A DNA stretch of 64,000 nt. It comes from Jaenimonas drosophilae. Its lineage: Eukaryota; Euglenozoa; Kinetoplastea; Trypanosomatida; Trypanosomatidae. The position numbers and the translations under genes are program-made. Shown piece after piece: positions 1 through 11,297 of this stretch. Location: the NCBI GenBank assembly GCA_030849065.1, contig JASAON010001623.1, positions 1 through 64,000 of the forward strand, in the 5' to 3' direction. Below the pieces are notes generated by a model. The model did no database searches. It saw nothing but the letters and a program-made list of their open reading frames with translations, and was not told the origin of the DNA. Position 1 is the stretch's first letter. Each line of letters starts with the position of its first letter.

Positions 1-2738
1 AAATAACAATTTAATACAAGAAAATTTTATTTAAAAAGGTTGAGGTACGGGTGTGTTTCTTGTTGTTGTTGTTGTTGTTGGATAGTCAGCTGTCTGATCT
101 CCAGTCACTGTTTGTTCTTCTACAACTACCTGCCTCTGCTTCTGTTCTTGTGTGCCTGTTCTACAAAGTGCTGTTGTTGTTTTTTTTCGAGGTGGCAGGC
201 TTCGTCTTCTTCTGTTGTGTGCGTTGGGAACACAGACTAATTTGTGTTCGACTGGAACTATTCCGGATTCAACGTTGAATTGTTTGCTGTGGAAGGAGTA
301 AAAGCTACACGATGGCAACACAGAGAGCCTCGTCTGTACCTCTGCCACTGTACGTCTCTGCCAGTTCGCACACGCGAGTACGTGTGTGCCTCGTGGATGG
401 ATGCTGTTGATGGAGATGAGGGCGAAACAAAAAAAAAGAACAAAAAAAACAAATATTGTTTCTTTTCTTTTTTTAAGAGAGCGCTTCACTTCACGAAAAG
501 ACGCACGCAGCACAACACAACTCAGCTCAACTCACTCAGCCGCTTCAGGCACAAGACGGGTGCAGATGCAAAAAAAAAAAGTTGGTTCAACGAACAGCAA
601 CAAAAGTGGCGATTGAGTGCGGGAACTGTTGTTGCTGCTTCTTCTCTCTTGTTGTTTGCTGTTGCGTGTAGAAGGGTGGGAGAGATCTGTATGTGATACA
701 AAACAAAAAGATGAAACACAAGCAGGTGTGTGTGCAGAGGCCAACCAACTTCCAGCGTGAAGCACAGTGGGTCTGAAGCACAGAACCACAACAAACCCAA
801 AAACAAAAGAAGGGGAAAAAAAAGAATCGAAGATGTGCGTTGAGCGGCAGAATCCACTCACGCGATCAATCCAAAAGAGGTCTCTCGCTGAGAGGGGTGA
901 ATATCAGCGCAACACAGACGTGCGTGAATGCCTTGGCTGAGTGTTTGCGTGTGTGTTGTTGTTGTTGTTGTTGTTGCTGTTTTTTTTTTGTGCGCGCACT
1001 AGTGTCAAGGAGTAAGATGAACCGAACAGATCACTATATGCCACACCCGTAGCAAAAATGATGAGCTTGAGTGTGTGGAGGTGTGTGCGCGCGTGTTGGT
1101 ATATTTGTTTTTGCGTGTGTGCGTAAGTGTGTTGTTGTTGTTGTTGTTGTTGTTGCTGAATTCTTCCAAGAGGATGGGAGTGCGCAATCACGGGCGAAAC
1201 GAGATGATGGTGCGCGACCACGAACAAGGAAGGACCCCCAAACACACAGAAAACACAAAACACAATTTAAAAAAAAGAGGAAGTGGGAGGGAGGGAGAAC
1301 CCAGTTGTTCGTGTCTCAGATATTTTGATCTGCTTCTTGTGTTGTTGCTTTGTTTCGTCTCACTCAGAGAGAATTTGACCCACACAGTGGCAAATACACA
1401 CGGAGGAAGGTGAGATCGCACACGTACACACAAAAAAAACAAAAAGTTTGAATATATATAGTGTTCAAACACAACGATCACAGGTAGTTAGCCAGAACCA
1501 GTTGTAGTTGCTGTTGTTGCTGAAGAAGCACGAACGTACGCAGGGGAACGCACTTCACAGAGATCAAGTGGTGTTGCGCGAGAGAGGGTGTGTGTTTGTG
1601 TGTTTGTTTGTATGCGAGATGAAAAGCAATCTACGCGGATGAGCAGCGCTTCTTCCAGTGGATGCGAGCAGTCAAGGAGCTGAAGGTACGTCTGCGTGCA
1701 GTTGGCGGTAGCACAGCTGCGGAGCAAAGAAAGGAAGAGGATGATGAGGTTGCTGGTGGTGTTGCTGGAGGAGTAGTTCTCTCGTGAAGAGGCTAGCCAC
1801 AAACAGTGCGTGTGTTGCGTGTGTACGGAGCAGGAAACAAGAAAAACCGCAACCTACACAACAACAGTGGGTGCCTTGGCTTCCGAGGGAGTGGTTTTTA
1901 CCGTCGGAATGTATGTATTCCTCTGCGGGATGTGTGCTTGTTGTTGCTGCAGAGACGCGCCGCTGTTCAAATCCTTAACTTTCCAAAACAAGGCTGTGCG
2001 TCGAGCTGCAACTACAAAAAAACAACAACAAAACAACAAAACAACGTAAGTCCTCGCACAGACCCCCCAAAAAACACCCTCACTGTTCAATGAAGAAGAA
2101 GAGAAGGAAGTGTGTGCTGGAGATGAGCAAAGGAGAGTGGTGTTGTTGTTGTTGTTGTTTGTGTCTTTTTTTGTTTGTATCTTCCTTCGTTCGTTGCTCT
2201 TCTATATATATTCGTTCGTGAATGTTGTGGGTCCAGATCGTCGCAGATCAGTCGCGTACTTCCTTTTCTTGGGTGTTTGTCGGGCAAAAAAAAAAGAAGG
2301 TGAAAAGTTGGAAGGGAGGGGGGATGTGTGTGTGTGTGTGTGTTTCCTAGCTAGATGTTTCGTGGGGATAGAACGACGAGCGGTGCAGCTCGCCCAACAC
2401 GTGTGAGTACGGTAGAGCCCCTATCCAAAAGATGATGATAATGATGAAGTGAGGAATGAGCATGATGGAGAGGCATGGTACACCAAGGACGAGCACAGAG
2501 CTACATCGCACTAACTGTGTTGTTGTTGTTGTTGTTGTTGTTTGGTGTGTGGGTAAGGCAAGACATCATCTCCGCACACACATGAATGATGTTCGAGCAC
2601 TCTATGGTGGATGTAGCTTGGGGTATGAGTATGGTATGAAGAAGGTATGCCTGAAGCAGCAATGTGTGTGTGCGTGTGTGTGTGCCATGAGCTCCTGTGG
2701 CGGAACAACCACACACGCACACAGATGCACGTATACAC
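1..2738. other. Gene-free left end, 3' flank of the EF-hand gene
   Basis: No believable gene on either strand. Open frames here translate into runs of one or two residues (Cys, Phe, His-Thr, Lys, Asn) from simple repeats. The stretch holds GTT runs near 955-975, 1131-1155, 2142-2160 and 2519-2541, a GT run near 2325-2342, and scattered A-runs that are U-runs in a minus-strand transcript. It probably carries the 3' UTR of the EF-hand gene and, further left, the leader of a gene outside the window. The boundary between them is not visible. Confidence 0.6.
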
Positions 2739-3527
2739 CTACATTAAGTACTTCAGCTTCTCGAGCACTTGTGGGTACTTCTGGCAGATGCGGCGCATAT
2801 CATCCATCCGCACCTTCCCTTCCTTGCGTATATCCAAGAAGGAAAAAATACGTCGCGCCTCCTCATCAATCACCCGACGTACCTCCTCCTGGCGTACATC
2901 ATAATCGCCCACATATCGCGTGGAGGCTGTGACGACGGTGATGAGGTCGTCCAACGAGATGCGCTGATCGCCATCGGCGTCGTAGGTGTTGAAAACCACC
3001 AAAAAGAGATCCTCGGTGCTATACACAATCGCAACGTGGTAGAGCAAGAATTCCTTGAAGGTGATGAGGCCATCTCCATCTAAATCATAACCACGGAAGA
3101 GGTGCAAATACAAATCTCCATCCGCTGCGCACGCGGCACCATCATCGTGCGCGGGGAGCTTGAGGGGACGCCCCGATGGCATACCCGTGCGTGAGCTCGA
3201 CGATGGAGTTGGTGCTTCATCACTTCCCTCATCTTGCAGGCCGGGTGGCACCGATGCGCTCAGCTGCTCCGCGTTGGGTGCTTCACCACCCTCCATCATC
3301 ATGTTGCTGTTGTTGTTGTTGCCCGTTCCTGCTGCCCCAGGAAGCTGGCGGTGCTTGAATACTCCGGTGCTCTCCATGTAGCGTGCAAAGGCGGCCGGAT
3401 TCATCAGGCCGTTTGGCGCGGCACGAACAAACTTCGAGTGAAGGAACTGAATTGCCTCGGGTGGGATACAATCACGTACCACTTCTTGGTACTCACGCAA
3501 CTGCGCCTGCGAGAGGCTGCTGCCCAT
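2739..3527 (-). CDS. EF-hand calcium-sensor protein, NCS/recoverin-like, probably myristoylated
   Basis: 262 residues. It begins MGSSLSQ, a good N-myristoylation signal (Gly2, Ser6), which suggests membrane attachment. Residues 25-50 fit the atypical first EF-hand of the recoverin/NCS family (FLHSKFVRAAPNG). EF loops follow at 148-159 (DLDGDGLITFKE, canonical), 183-194 (DADGDQRISLDD, Asp instead of Glu at position 12) and 232-243 (DIRKEGKVRMDD, poor in ligands, probably weak). The spacing and the acidic helix between the last two loops resemble neuronal calcium sensors. A low-complexity insertion of about 80 residues (about 60-140, with Asn, Met and Ser runs) separates the first hand from the second and makes the protein longer than the roughly 190 residues usual in the family. 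The stop is TAG. The start is chosen because it creates the myristoylation signal and no upstream in-frame Met exists in the open frame. Partner and pathway are unknown. Confidence 0.85.
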   Translation of the reverse strand: MGSSLSQAQLREYQEVVRDCIPPEAIQFLHSKFVRAAPNGLMNPAAFARYMESTGVFKHRQLPGAAGTGNNNNSNMMMEGGEAPNAEQLSASVPPGLQDEGSDEAPTPSSSSRTGMPSGRPLKLPAHDDGAACAADGDLYLHLFRGYDLDGDGLITFKEFLLYHVAIVYSTEDLFLVVFNTYDADGDQRISLDDLITVVTASTRYVGDYDVRQEEVRRVIDEEARRIFSFLDIRKEGKVRMDDMRRICQKYPQVLEKLKYLM

Positions 3528-3822
3528 GATCTCTACGTGGTTGTGGTTGTGGTTGTTGGCACGTTGGTGGCACGTCTGTGTGGGGAGTACAAATTGGTTG
3601 TTCCTACGCTATGAGTAGTGATGACGATGAAGAATGATGATGTAGTTGGTACAAAACAAATAAACGAGGAGCACTCACGCATGCACGCCTCCTCTCACGA
3701 TACACTTGCATAGAATTCCTACTCCCATGCGTGCGTATATGAGCGCACCTTCAGCTCCACCAGAAGGTCGCAATGCGAAACAAAAACACCACACAACGAA
3801 ATGAAGATGAGTGCGAATAAGA

Positions 3823-6327
3823 TCATGATGATGTAGATGAGCTCTCTCTCTCTCTCTCACACGCCGGTGATGATGGTGCTGACGCGTGCGCCTTGCGTAG
3901 CTCATCGAGCTCCGCACGAAGGGCCTCCACCTCGGCCGCATGTTCGGCGCGGTATTGCGCATGGATTGCCGCCGCTCGCTGACGCAACAGCTCGCATCCC
4001 TCATCCACCTCCGCAGCGTTGAGCTCCTCTCGCCGCACAAACTCATCCGCCATCAACGTTTGCACCGCCTCCACACGCGCCAGTACATCGTGACGCCGTG
4101 AAGCATCCACCATGGATTGCCGCTCCGACACCTCCTCCGAGCGCATCAAGGCACGTCTGAGCTGTTCCGGCACCGCAATGCATACCATCATCTCCGCTTG
4201 CTCCATCATGAGCCCTCGCACACGTTGTTCCTCCTTGAAGAGCAGTGATTGCTTCGCAACCAGCCGGCGTACATGATAAACATCCGATGCCTCTCTCCCC
4301 TTCAGTTGTTGGCGCAAACGTTTTTCACGCATCTCAACGTAGGTGCGGTCAAGCGCCTCCCGCGCAATCCATACCAAATGCTGCCACTCACGATCAATGG
4401 AGAGCGCCAAGGCGATGCGTCGCGCACGCTCCTCCGTCAGGAAGTCGGCGATGTGCGGCACCTGTGTTGCGTGCACGTGGACGGTTGCTGATGGAGCACG
4501 TGCGGTTGGTGGTGGCGTGTTGCCCAGGGCGAGCGCGAAGGTCCGCATCAGCCGATGGCGTGCGAGGCTCTCCTCCTTTGCAATCATCTGATCGCGCTCA
4601 CACGACTCATCGGATTGAAGAAACGTGAGGAGCGTTGCCGCATCGGGCGGTGGACGTTCATCTGCAACAGGTGCGGATGTTTTGTTCTTGTTGGCGGTCG
4701 CTGAAACACGCCCCGCAATGGCGGCAGAACAACCCTGCAAACGACTGCGTGCCGTTTGTGGGCGGAGCTCGTCAGTGGAACGCGTGGATGATGGCGTGAC
4801 GGAGGATTTAGCTGTGGCCGTTGTTGTTGTTGTTGTTGTTGTTCGTTTGGCTGCACTTACACCGTTGCTTGTACCATTGTTGGTGTTGTTGTTGTTGTTG
4901 TTGGCCTGCTTCGCGCTCAGCACTGGCCTACATACATTCCCCGACGTTGTTGTTGTGTTGTTGTTTGGTGCTGTACGTCCAGCGCTACCAACACTTCCTC
5001 GTCGGCGTTGTGAAGATGGTTGATGTCCTCCTCCATTGCTCGGTGCCGTCCAAAAGGAGGATGATGGCGGAGATGCTGCTGCATGCATCGATGGAGAGCA
5101 TGGCGAGGAGGGGCGTGAGCCCGCCGCTAGCGGAGGTGCCTCGGGCCGTGGAGAAACAACTGTTCGGACCTGGCGTTGTGGCGTTGATCGTGGTGACGAT
5201 GATGCGCGCACACGTGCAGAATCTGGTGCTGCTCCTGCTCCTGCTCCTGTTGCTGGTATTTTTGTATGTGCGTTGTGATTAGGAAAACACGTCGCGCTGC
5301 CGCTCGCGGAGAGGGAGGGCGAGCGGGATGGTCGGGGGCGCACCGTTGTTGGCACGGTGGAGGCGGCAGCCGAGGATGCCGGTCGCCCAGCACGCCCGCT
5401 CATTCTCTCGCTGGAGTTTGTGTGGTGAAGGGAGGAGATGGACGGAGGTGGCGGGGTGCCTCCCGGTGAGCTGCCACTGTGTTGTTGTTGTTGTTGGTAC
5501 GTTGGTGAATGTGCGGAAGACGGGTCGGGGGAGGTGGCGGCGCGGCGCAGCTCATCCCCGAGGTCGCGCTGCACCGCCGATACACGCCCCCGCCGTTGAG
5601 ATCGGCTCCCTTCCGCAGTGAAGGCGCGACGTTGTTGCTCCCAGCGTTGATGGAGGAGCTCCTCCTGACGTTCTTGCTCCTTGCGAAGCGCCTCACGCTC
5701 GCGCTCACGCTGTTCTTGGCGCTCCTGCTGCATTCGCTTTAAAAGCTCTGCATGACGCTCGCGCTCACGTTGGCGGAACATCTCTTTTTGCTCTCGAGTG
5801 TATTCACGTGTGCTGGCAGAGGCAGAGGCACTGCGGTAGGCCCCACGGCTATCGGAGCTGCTGGTGCGTCGATTGGTTGAGGATGGCGTTGGTGTGTTTG
5901 CTGCAGACGGACGTGTAGAAGATGTGTTGTTGTTGTTGTTGTTGTTGGTGGTGGTCTTTGCGTTTGTGGTAGTAGTGCCACTGTTGCGTTGCGTGCGATT
6001 TAACGAGCTGCCGTTGGTTTTTCCAGAAGCAGGAGCTCCACGATTGTTAGCGCTGCCGCCATTGGCTCCTCCTGCACGTTGACGTACAATACGCAGGCTT
6101 GCATCATAGCTCTTCTTGTTGGTATCATCAGAGAGGAGCTCATACGCAAGACGAATCAGCCGGAATTTTTCGGCCGCTGATGTATCATCGAGATTCTTGT
6201 CGGGATGGAAGCGCAGTGCCTGCACTTTATATGCCGCACGCACCTCCTCCGATGCACTGTAGTCGCTGAGACCGAGGATTTGGTACAGGCGGTAAGTGCT
6301 CTGCAGTTGTTGTGGTGTGATGGTCAT
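3823..6327 (-). CDS. Large J-domain (DnaJ/Hsp40 class C) protein
   Basis: 834 residues. A complete J domain lies at about 11-80, with TYRLYQILGL opening helix I and the essential HPD at 41-43 before the helix III segment. J domains stimulate the ATPase of Hsp70 partners. There is no Gly/Phe region and no zinc-binding CxxCxGxG motif, so it is a type III J-protein with a specialised client or location. After the J domain comes a low-complexity Ser/Thr/Asn/Pro region (about 90-560) broken by a charged Arg/Glu/Gln helix (about 175-240). The last 230 residues are rich in Ala, Glu, Arg and Leu and look like a coiled coil. Runs of Asn, Gln and Thr come from AAC repeats in different frames. No membrane segment is seen. 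The stop is TGA. It lies 295 bp from the EF-hand gene. Its client is unknown. Confidence 0.88.
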   Translation of the reverse strand: MTITPQQLQSTYRLYQILGLSDYSASEEVRAAYKVQALRFHPDKNLDDTSAAEKFRLIRLAYELLSDDTNKKSYDASLRIVRQRAGGANGGSANNRGAPASGKTNGSSLNRTQRNSGTTTTNAKTTTNNNNNNNTSSTRPSAANTPTPSSTNRRTSSSDSRGAYRSASASASTREYTREQKEMFRQRERERHAELLKRMQQERQEQREREREALRKEQERQEELLHQRWEQQRRAFTAEGSRSQRRGRVSAVQRDLGDELRRAATSPDPSSAHSPTYQQQQQHSGSSPGGTPPPPSISSLHHTNSSERMSGRAGRPASSAAASTVPTTVRPRPSRSPSLSASGSATCFPNHNAHTKIPATGAGAGAAPDSARVRASSSPRSTPQRQVRTVVSPRPEAPPLAAGSRPSSPCSPSMHAAASPPSSSFWTAPSNGGGHQPSSQRRRGSVGSAGRTAPNNNTTTTSGNVCRPVLSAKQANNNNNNTNNGTSNGVSAAKRTTTTTTTTATAKSSVTPSSTRSTDELRPQTARSRLQGCSAAIAGRVSATANKNKTSAPVADERPPPDAATLLTFLQSDESCERDQMIAKEESLARHRLMRTFALALGNTPPPTARAPSATVHVHATQVPHIADFLTEERARRIALALSIDREWQHLVWIAREALDRTYVEMREKRLRQQLKGREASDVYHVRRLVAKQSLLFKEEQRVRGLMMEQAEMMVCIAVPEQLRRALMRSEEVSERQSMVDASRRHDVLARVEAVQTLMADEFVRREELNAAEVDEGCELLRQRAAAIHAQYRAEHAAEVEALRAELDELRKAHASAPSSPACERERESSSTSS

Positions 6328-6374
6328 GGCGCAACAACCTCTCTCTCACACTCACTCTCCCTCCTCCTCGCCCC

Positions 6375-6430
6375 CTTAGTGCGCACGAGCAACGAAGAAA
6401 CAAAAAGATGAAAAAGAAGAGGGTGAAGGA
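6375..6430 (-). promoter_or_regulatory. Probable trans-splice acceptor of the J-protein gene
   Basis: On the coding strand a long C/T tract (complement of 6389-6430) is followed by TAAG, the first AG after it (complement of 6375-6376), giving a 5' UTR of about 47 nt. The leader after the acceptor is unusually purine-rich. This is inferred from the usual kinetoplastid layout, not from transcript data. Confidence 0.5.
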
Positions 6431-8090
6431 TGTGAGCCTGTACGTGTGTCGTGATGGTGAAAATCAAGTGTATAGACGGAAAACAAGAATTGATGTCTGT
6501 GTGTACGTGGGTGTGTGTGGCGCTGACCTTCACGACGTGCAGCACCAATAGCTACGTTGTTGGGGTTGTGGTGGTAAATGTGTGTGTGAGTGTGTGTGTG
6601 TGTGTGTGTGTTTCTTTGTGTGGGGAAAGGAATGAATGAAGATCGCACCTTCACACTGTCGTTCTGGCCCGAGCAAGCGCCGCCAGAGGTACGAGAGACG
6701 TGCGTTAAACGGCGCACGTAGATGATGCGGTGCGTATGGATCTACGTACAACAAGAAAGAAGAGCAAAGAAGGATGATGAAGCAACACGCAACCCACTAA
6801 AGTAGCAGCATACTGTCCATGAGCTGTATCAGATGAGAGGTGCGAATCCAGATGCACAAGGATGCATGATTCCTTCTCATGTGTATGCGAGTGTTTTGTT
6901 GTTGTTTGCTGGTGTAATGACTGCAGCAACAAGGATGATTGAGCGTTCCTCCAGCTCCAAGCGCACGGAGAAGAAAAAAAAAACGAAGAACAAAAAGGGG
7001 GAAGAAGAAAGAGAAAAAAAAAGAGAAAAACCGTCGAAAACACGCGGAAGCTGGGCTGGGCCAAGAACAAGAGAAGAAGGAGGAAGAGAGTACTGAAGGG
7101 GAGGGCAGTGGGTGTGGGTGTGGGTGTGGGATGCGTCTGTTGCTCAGCCGCGCATCCACATGAAAAGAGGGGAAGAAAAAAAAACAAAAAAAAAGATCGA
7201 TAAAGAGCACGTTGTAGCCAACGAGGCAGAGCATAAACATTGCCATGGAGTGCATCATGACTCGGGTTTATACTGCGGTGTTTTTTTTTCTTTTTTGTGT
7301 TTGTGTTTGTGTTTAGTGTGGTGCAGTAGTGTGTGTGGGCGTGTGTTGCATGGTCATGTGTGTGTGTGTGTGTGTGTATACGTTCATATGTGGTGTGCTG
7401 TGGGTGCATGAATGATGGTGGGATCGAAGGCGAGAGAAGCACACCCGTCGTTGAGGTTGGAGATGCAGTTGCCTCAGCGCGCGCAGCAACAACAACAATC
7501 ATGTGAGATGCTACTGTGCTCATCATGCCACCAAGGGAGAAAGAAAAGAACAGAAACACGTTGGCCACATCCTCCCACCATAGCATCTCCTGTGTCATTG
7601 ATGATGTATGCCCACGGCACCAATGATAATGATGATTATGATGAGTTCCTCGGCGTGATGCCTCCTTCTTTGCACCACATTGAAAAAGAAAAACAAAGAA
7701 CGTTTATGCCGTTTTCATGTGCTTTGTTCTCTCACGTGAGAGCGACGATGTCAAGCACTTGTGCGATTGTGTGTATGTGCGAAGAAGAAGAAACACAACC
7801 CACACGTTCATGAGAGCACGCAGAGCGTGGCAAACACGCTCATATGAGGTGCGTGTGTTTGTGTGTGTGTGTGTGTGTGTTTGCTTGTATTACAGCCACA
7901 ATCGCACAGATACACCACTCTCACACACGTGCTGAACATGTGCGGCACAAAAGAAAAAAGAGTTCTCTGACACCACAACAACATCATGCTGACACAAAAA
8001 AAAAAAAGAGAAGGAGGAGGTTGATTCTTCACCTGATAATGTACGCGATGGGCGAAGAAGGGAGGGGTGGCGGGAGGAGGGAACCGTGAG

Positions 8091-8115
8091 TGTGTGTGTG
8101 TGTGTGTGTGTGTGT
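8091..8115. repeat. (TG)12 microsatellite
   Basis: An uninterrupted TG run in the long gap. It is one of many shorter GT/CA runs between genes here. Confidence 0.9.
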
Positions 8116-11100
8116 TTATGTGTGTGGTGCGGCGTTGATGCCAATCATGAGAAGCATCAGCAGCTGATCAGCTCCCTCAACAAAACACAACAAAAAAAAA
8201 AGAGGGAGATATCCACGCGAGCAATAACAACGACGGAGATCAAAGAATAGCGGAATATTGCTCGGATTGTGGGAGAATGCAAGAGTTAAGATACCTCATC
8301 ACACACACCATCAAACAACACGCACTGTTCCAGAGGGCATACCGCTGCTTTTCACAAAGAAAAAAAAAGGGTCTGAGCCAACAAAGAAAAAAAAAGAAAC
8401 GGCAGAAGACGAACACATTCCGGCAAGCAATGTTTGCGCGTTTTCTTCATTTGCTTGTGTATGTGCTTGTTGTATTTTTTGGTGTGCTAGTGATGGCCAT
8501 CCAAGATACGCACCATTTTGGAGCTCATCCGCCAACACCGACACGTGTTTGCATCGCCACATATCACAACATCAAAAACAAATGAAGAAAACAAAAATAA
8601 GAGGACTTTACGCAACATGCAAGCAAATGAAAAAAAGAAGAAAAGAAGACGGTGGTACTCACAGAATGGCTATCATACGTGTGTGTGGGTGTGTATATGT
8701 AATGTGTGTGTGTATGTGTATGTGCGTACAAATGGCAGCTGTGGTTTGTTGTGTGTTGCTGCCATGCCCCTCCCATCACACAGACAACTGCATTCTCCCG
8801 ACAACATCAAATTATCAGAAAAAAAGAAAAAGAAACACTGGGTGGAAAGGAAGGAGGAGGAGGGAGGGGGAGAGGAGGAAGCGGAACACACAACATCTCT
8901 GGCGTGGAGATTATCCTGGGATGCACACGTACCCACCCAGACTCTCTCACACACACGCACACACATGAGCATATAAATGCAACATGGATGTATGCGTTGC
9001 CTGAGATGTTGTAAGCCAGCACAGACTGATACACACACGCACGCACACAACACTTTTGGTGTGTGCGTGTGTTCAGAAACCGCGTGATGGTACTTGTCAG
9101 CCACGCACACACACACACTCACACACATGACGAAAACGAAACAAAAAAAAAGGAAAACAAATACAAAAATAAAACATCGTGTACGCGAGGAACAGCTACC
9201 AGTGATGGATAGGTTGGCCAACAGACGCATTTTCTGCTCAGCCAATGTGGGGGGGAGTGGTTGTGCCAGTGGAGGCATCCTCGTGCGGTACAACCACACA
9301 AACACATTCACAACCGCGCACAATGTGTGCGGGCAGGTTGTGAAGGAAGAAGAAGAAGAAGCAGCAGCAGCAGAGATTTTTCATATTCTGAATCTTGTAC
9401 GTACAAGCACACTCTCTGTTGTTAGCCGATTGGTTGGGTGATGAATCAGCAGCATCGTTTGTGCAGAAGGGATCATTTTTTTTTCCGTTTCGTTTCATGA
9501 ACGTATACGTATGTATCTGTACGTGTATGTGTATATGATGGTCTTGTTGTGTTTGTTTGCCAAATTGCACAAAAGCACACAGACACGTATCTCTTACAGA
9601 GATGGATTGGTGAGAGGTGATTAAGAGGAGCCAACACACCAGCACATGGCAACTTCAATCTTCATCATCATCATTTCGATGATGGCATCAACAAATAACA
9701 CGTCAAAGCAAACAAAAGAAAGAAAAAAAAGGAGCACACGCGCACTAGCAGTAGATGAAAAAAAAAAAAGAGAAAACAATCAGATACAATCAGAAGCTAA
9801 GCTGCACAGAAAATGGGGGTCTTTTTCACATACATGCATCATCATCATCGTGTTGTTCGTGCACAGTAGTGGGAGGGGGGGAGAGAGATGGATTAGGGTT
9901 GTTGTTGTTGTTTTGTTGTTGTGTGAAATGTGTGGTGGAGATGGACGGGATGTTGAGGTACCGTGTGTGTATGTGGCATTCCATACGTGGCTGTTCGGCG
10001 CCACCACATCACCCTCCAACATCCGGTGCCAGGCACACATTGAGTGAAGAGGAATGAAAAAGAGATCTTGCAGGATTCTGGCACACATCATCCACGCTCG
10101 CACAGCGTTGTGCGTGTGTTGATGAGCGCATTCCACTGATCAAGAAGCGCATGTTGGTCCTGCGACCAAGTTCTTCCATGGCGCGCATTTATTCTTTTCT
10201 TCTTTTTCTTGTTGTTGTTGTTGCTGTTGTGTGGGAGCATCGACGCTCCTCTCAGTAGGATGACTATCTGAAAGGAGCTGATTCGCATCATCACTGTAGA
10301 TACAAGTGCTACAAGGCACGCGTATGCTTTTTTCTGTGTGTTGCGGTGTACGTATGAGTATGTATATGTATATAGATGATGATGGGTGGGTATCACTCAG
10401 TGGGGGAGGAGCAAATCATGCAGGACTCACCGCCGTAGCCCGACCAAAGAGGGTATTCACCCACACAGGCACCGCCACCGAGCAAAGAAGGAACGCGCGT
10501 TGTGCATGGCAGTGAAAACAAACAACAACAAACAATCAAAGAAATATAGTAAATCTTTCTGAAGATTGCCAGAGATAGTTTCTTTTTCGTCGTTGTTTTC
10601 TTATGAAGAAGAAGAAGAAAAAAAAAACACAACAACAACAAAACAACAACAACGTAAAAGCCGGAGAACGCTGAAGTCCGGCAGGTATACCGAGGGGGAG
10701 GGGGAAACAACAACAACATCCAACCTGATGCAGCACAAAACTACAATCATGCAGGCGTCACCACCAAGCTTGTGCTGCACATGTTCCTGCATCTTGAGTG
10801 TGCAGCCTGCCCATCAACCCTCTCTCCATTCAGTGCGTTTGGTGGGGTTCATTCACACATGTGCCACTCACACGCACACCAACACGCAAAAAAACAAAGA
10901 AGAAAAATAGATGAGTGGAGCGTTGTTCCGAATTGAGCGGTGCAGATACAAACATGCAAGTAGGTTGGGTGTTGAACCGTGGCATTCATCATCTTTTTTT
11001 GATGTTTTGGTTGGGGAGGGTAGAAGAGTTGTGTTTATGAAAAAAAAAAAGCGAACGAGTGTGTGGTCTGTATCACCATGGCACGGTTGGTGTGGTGCAC

Positions 11101-11270
11101 GCCACAACAACAGCCATGCCTGCACCACACCTCACACATGCACGCATAGATTACGCACACGTCAAGTAGCCATGAAGAAAAAAAAAAAGAGGGGTTTACG
11201 ATCGATCGAGAAAAACAACAACAACAACAACTGCCATTTTTAAAAAGACGTTGAATAGGGGAAGCACATG

Positions 11271-11297
11271 ATCATCATCATCATCATCATCATCATC
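11271..11297. repeat. (ATC)9 microsatellite
   Basis: Nine perfect ATC units. The same run produces a spurious poly-Asp open frame on the minus strand. Confidence 0.9.

Noticed and set aside
6705..7598. 297-codon minus-strand open frame, longest in the big gap
   Set aside because: Made of His-Thr repeats, Phe/Leu runs and Lys runs from CA, T and A tracts; no domain and no codon bias like the real genes.
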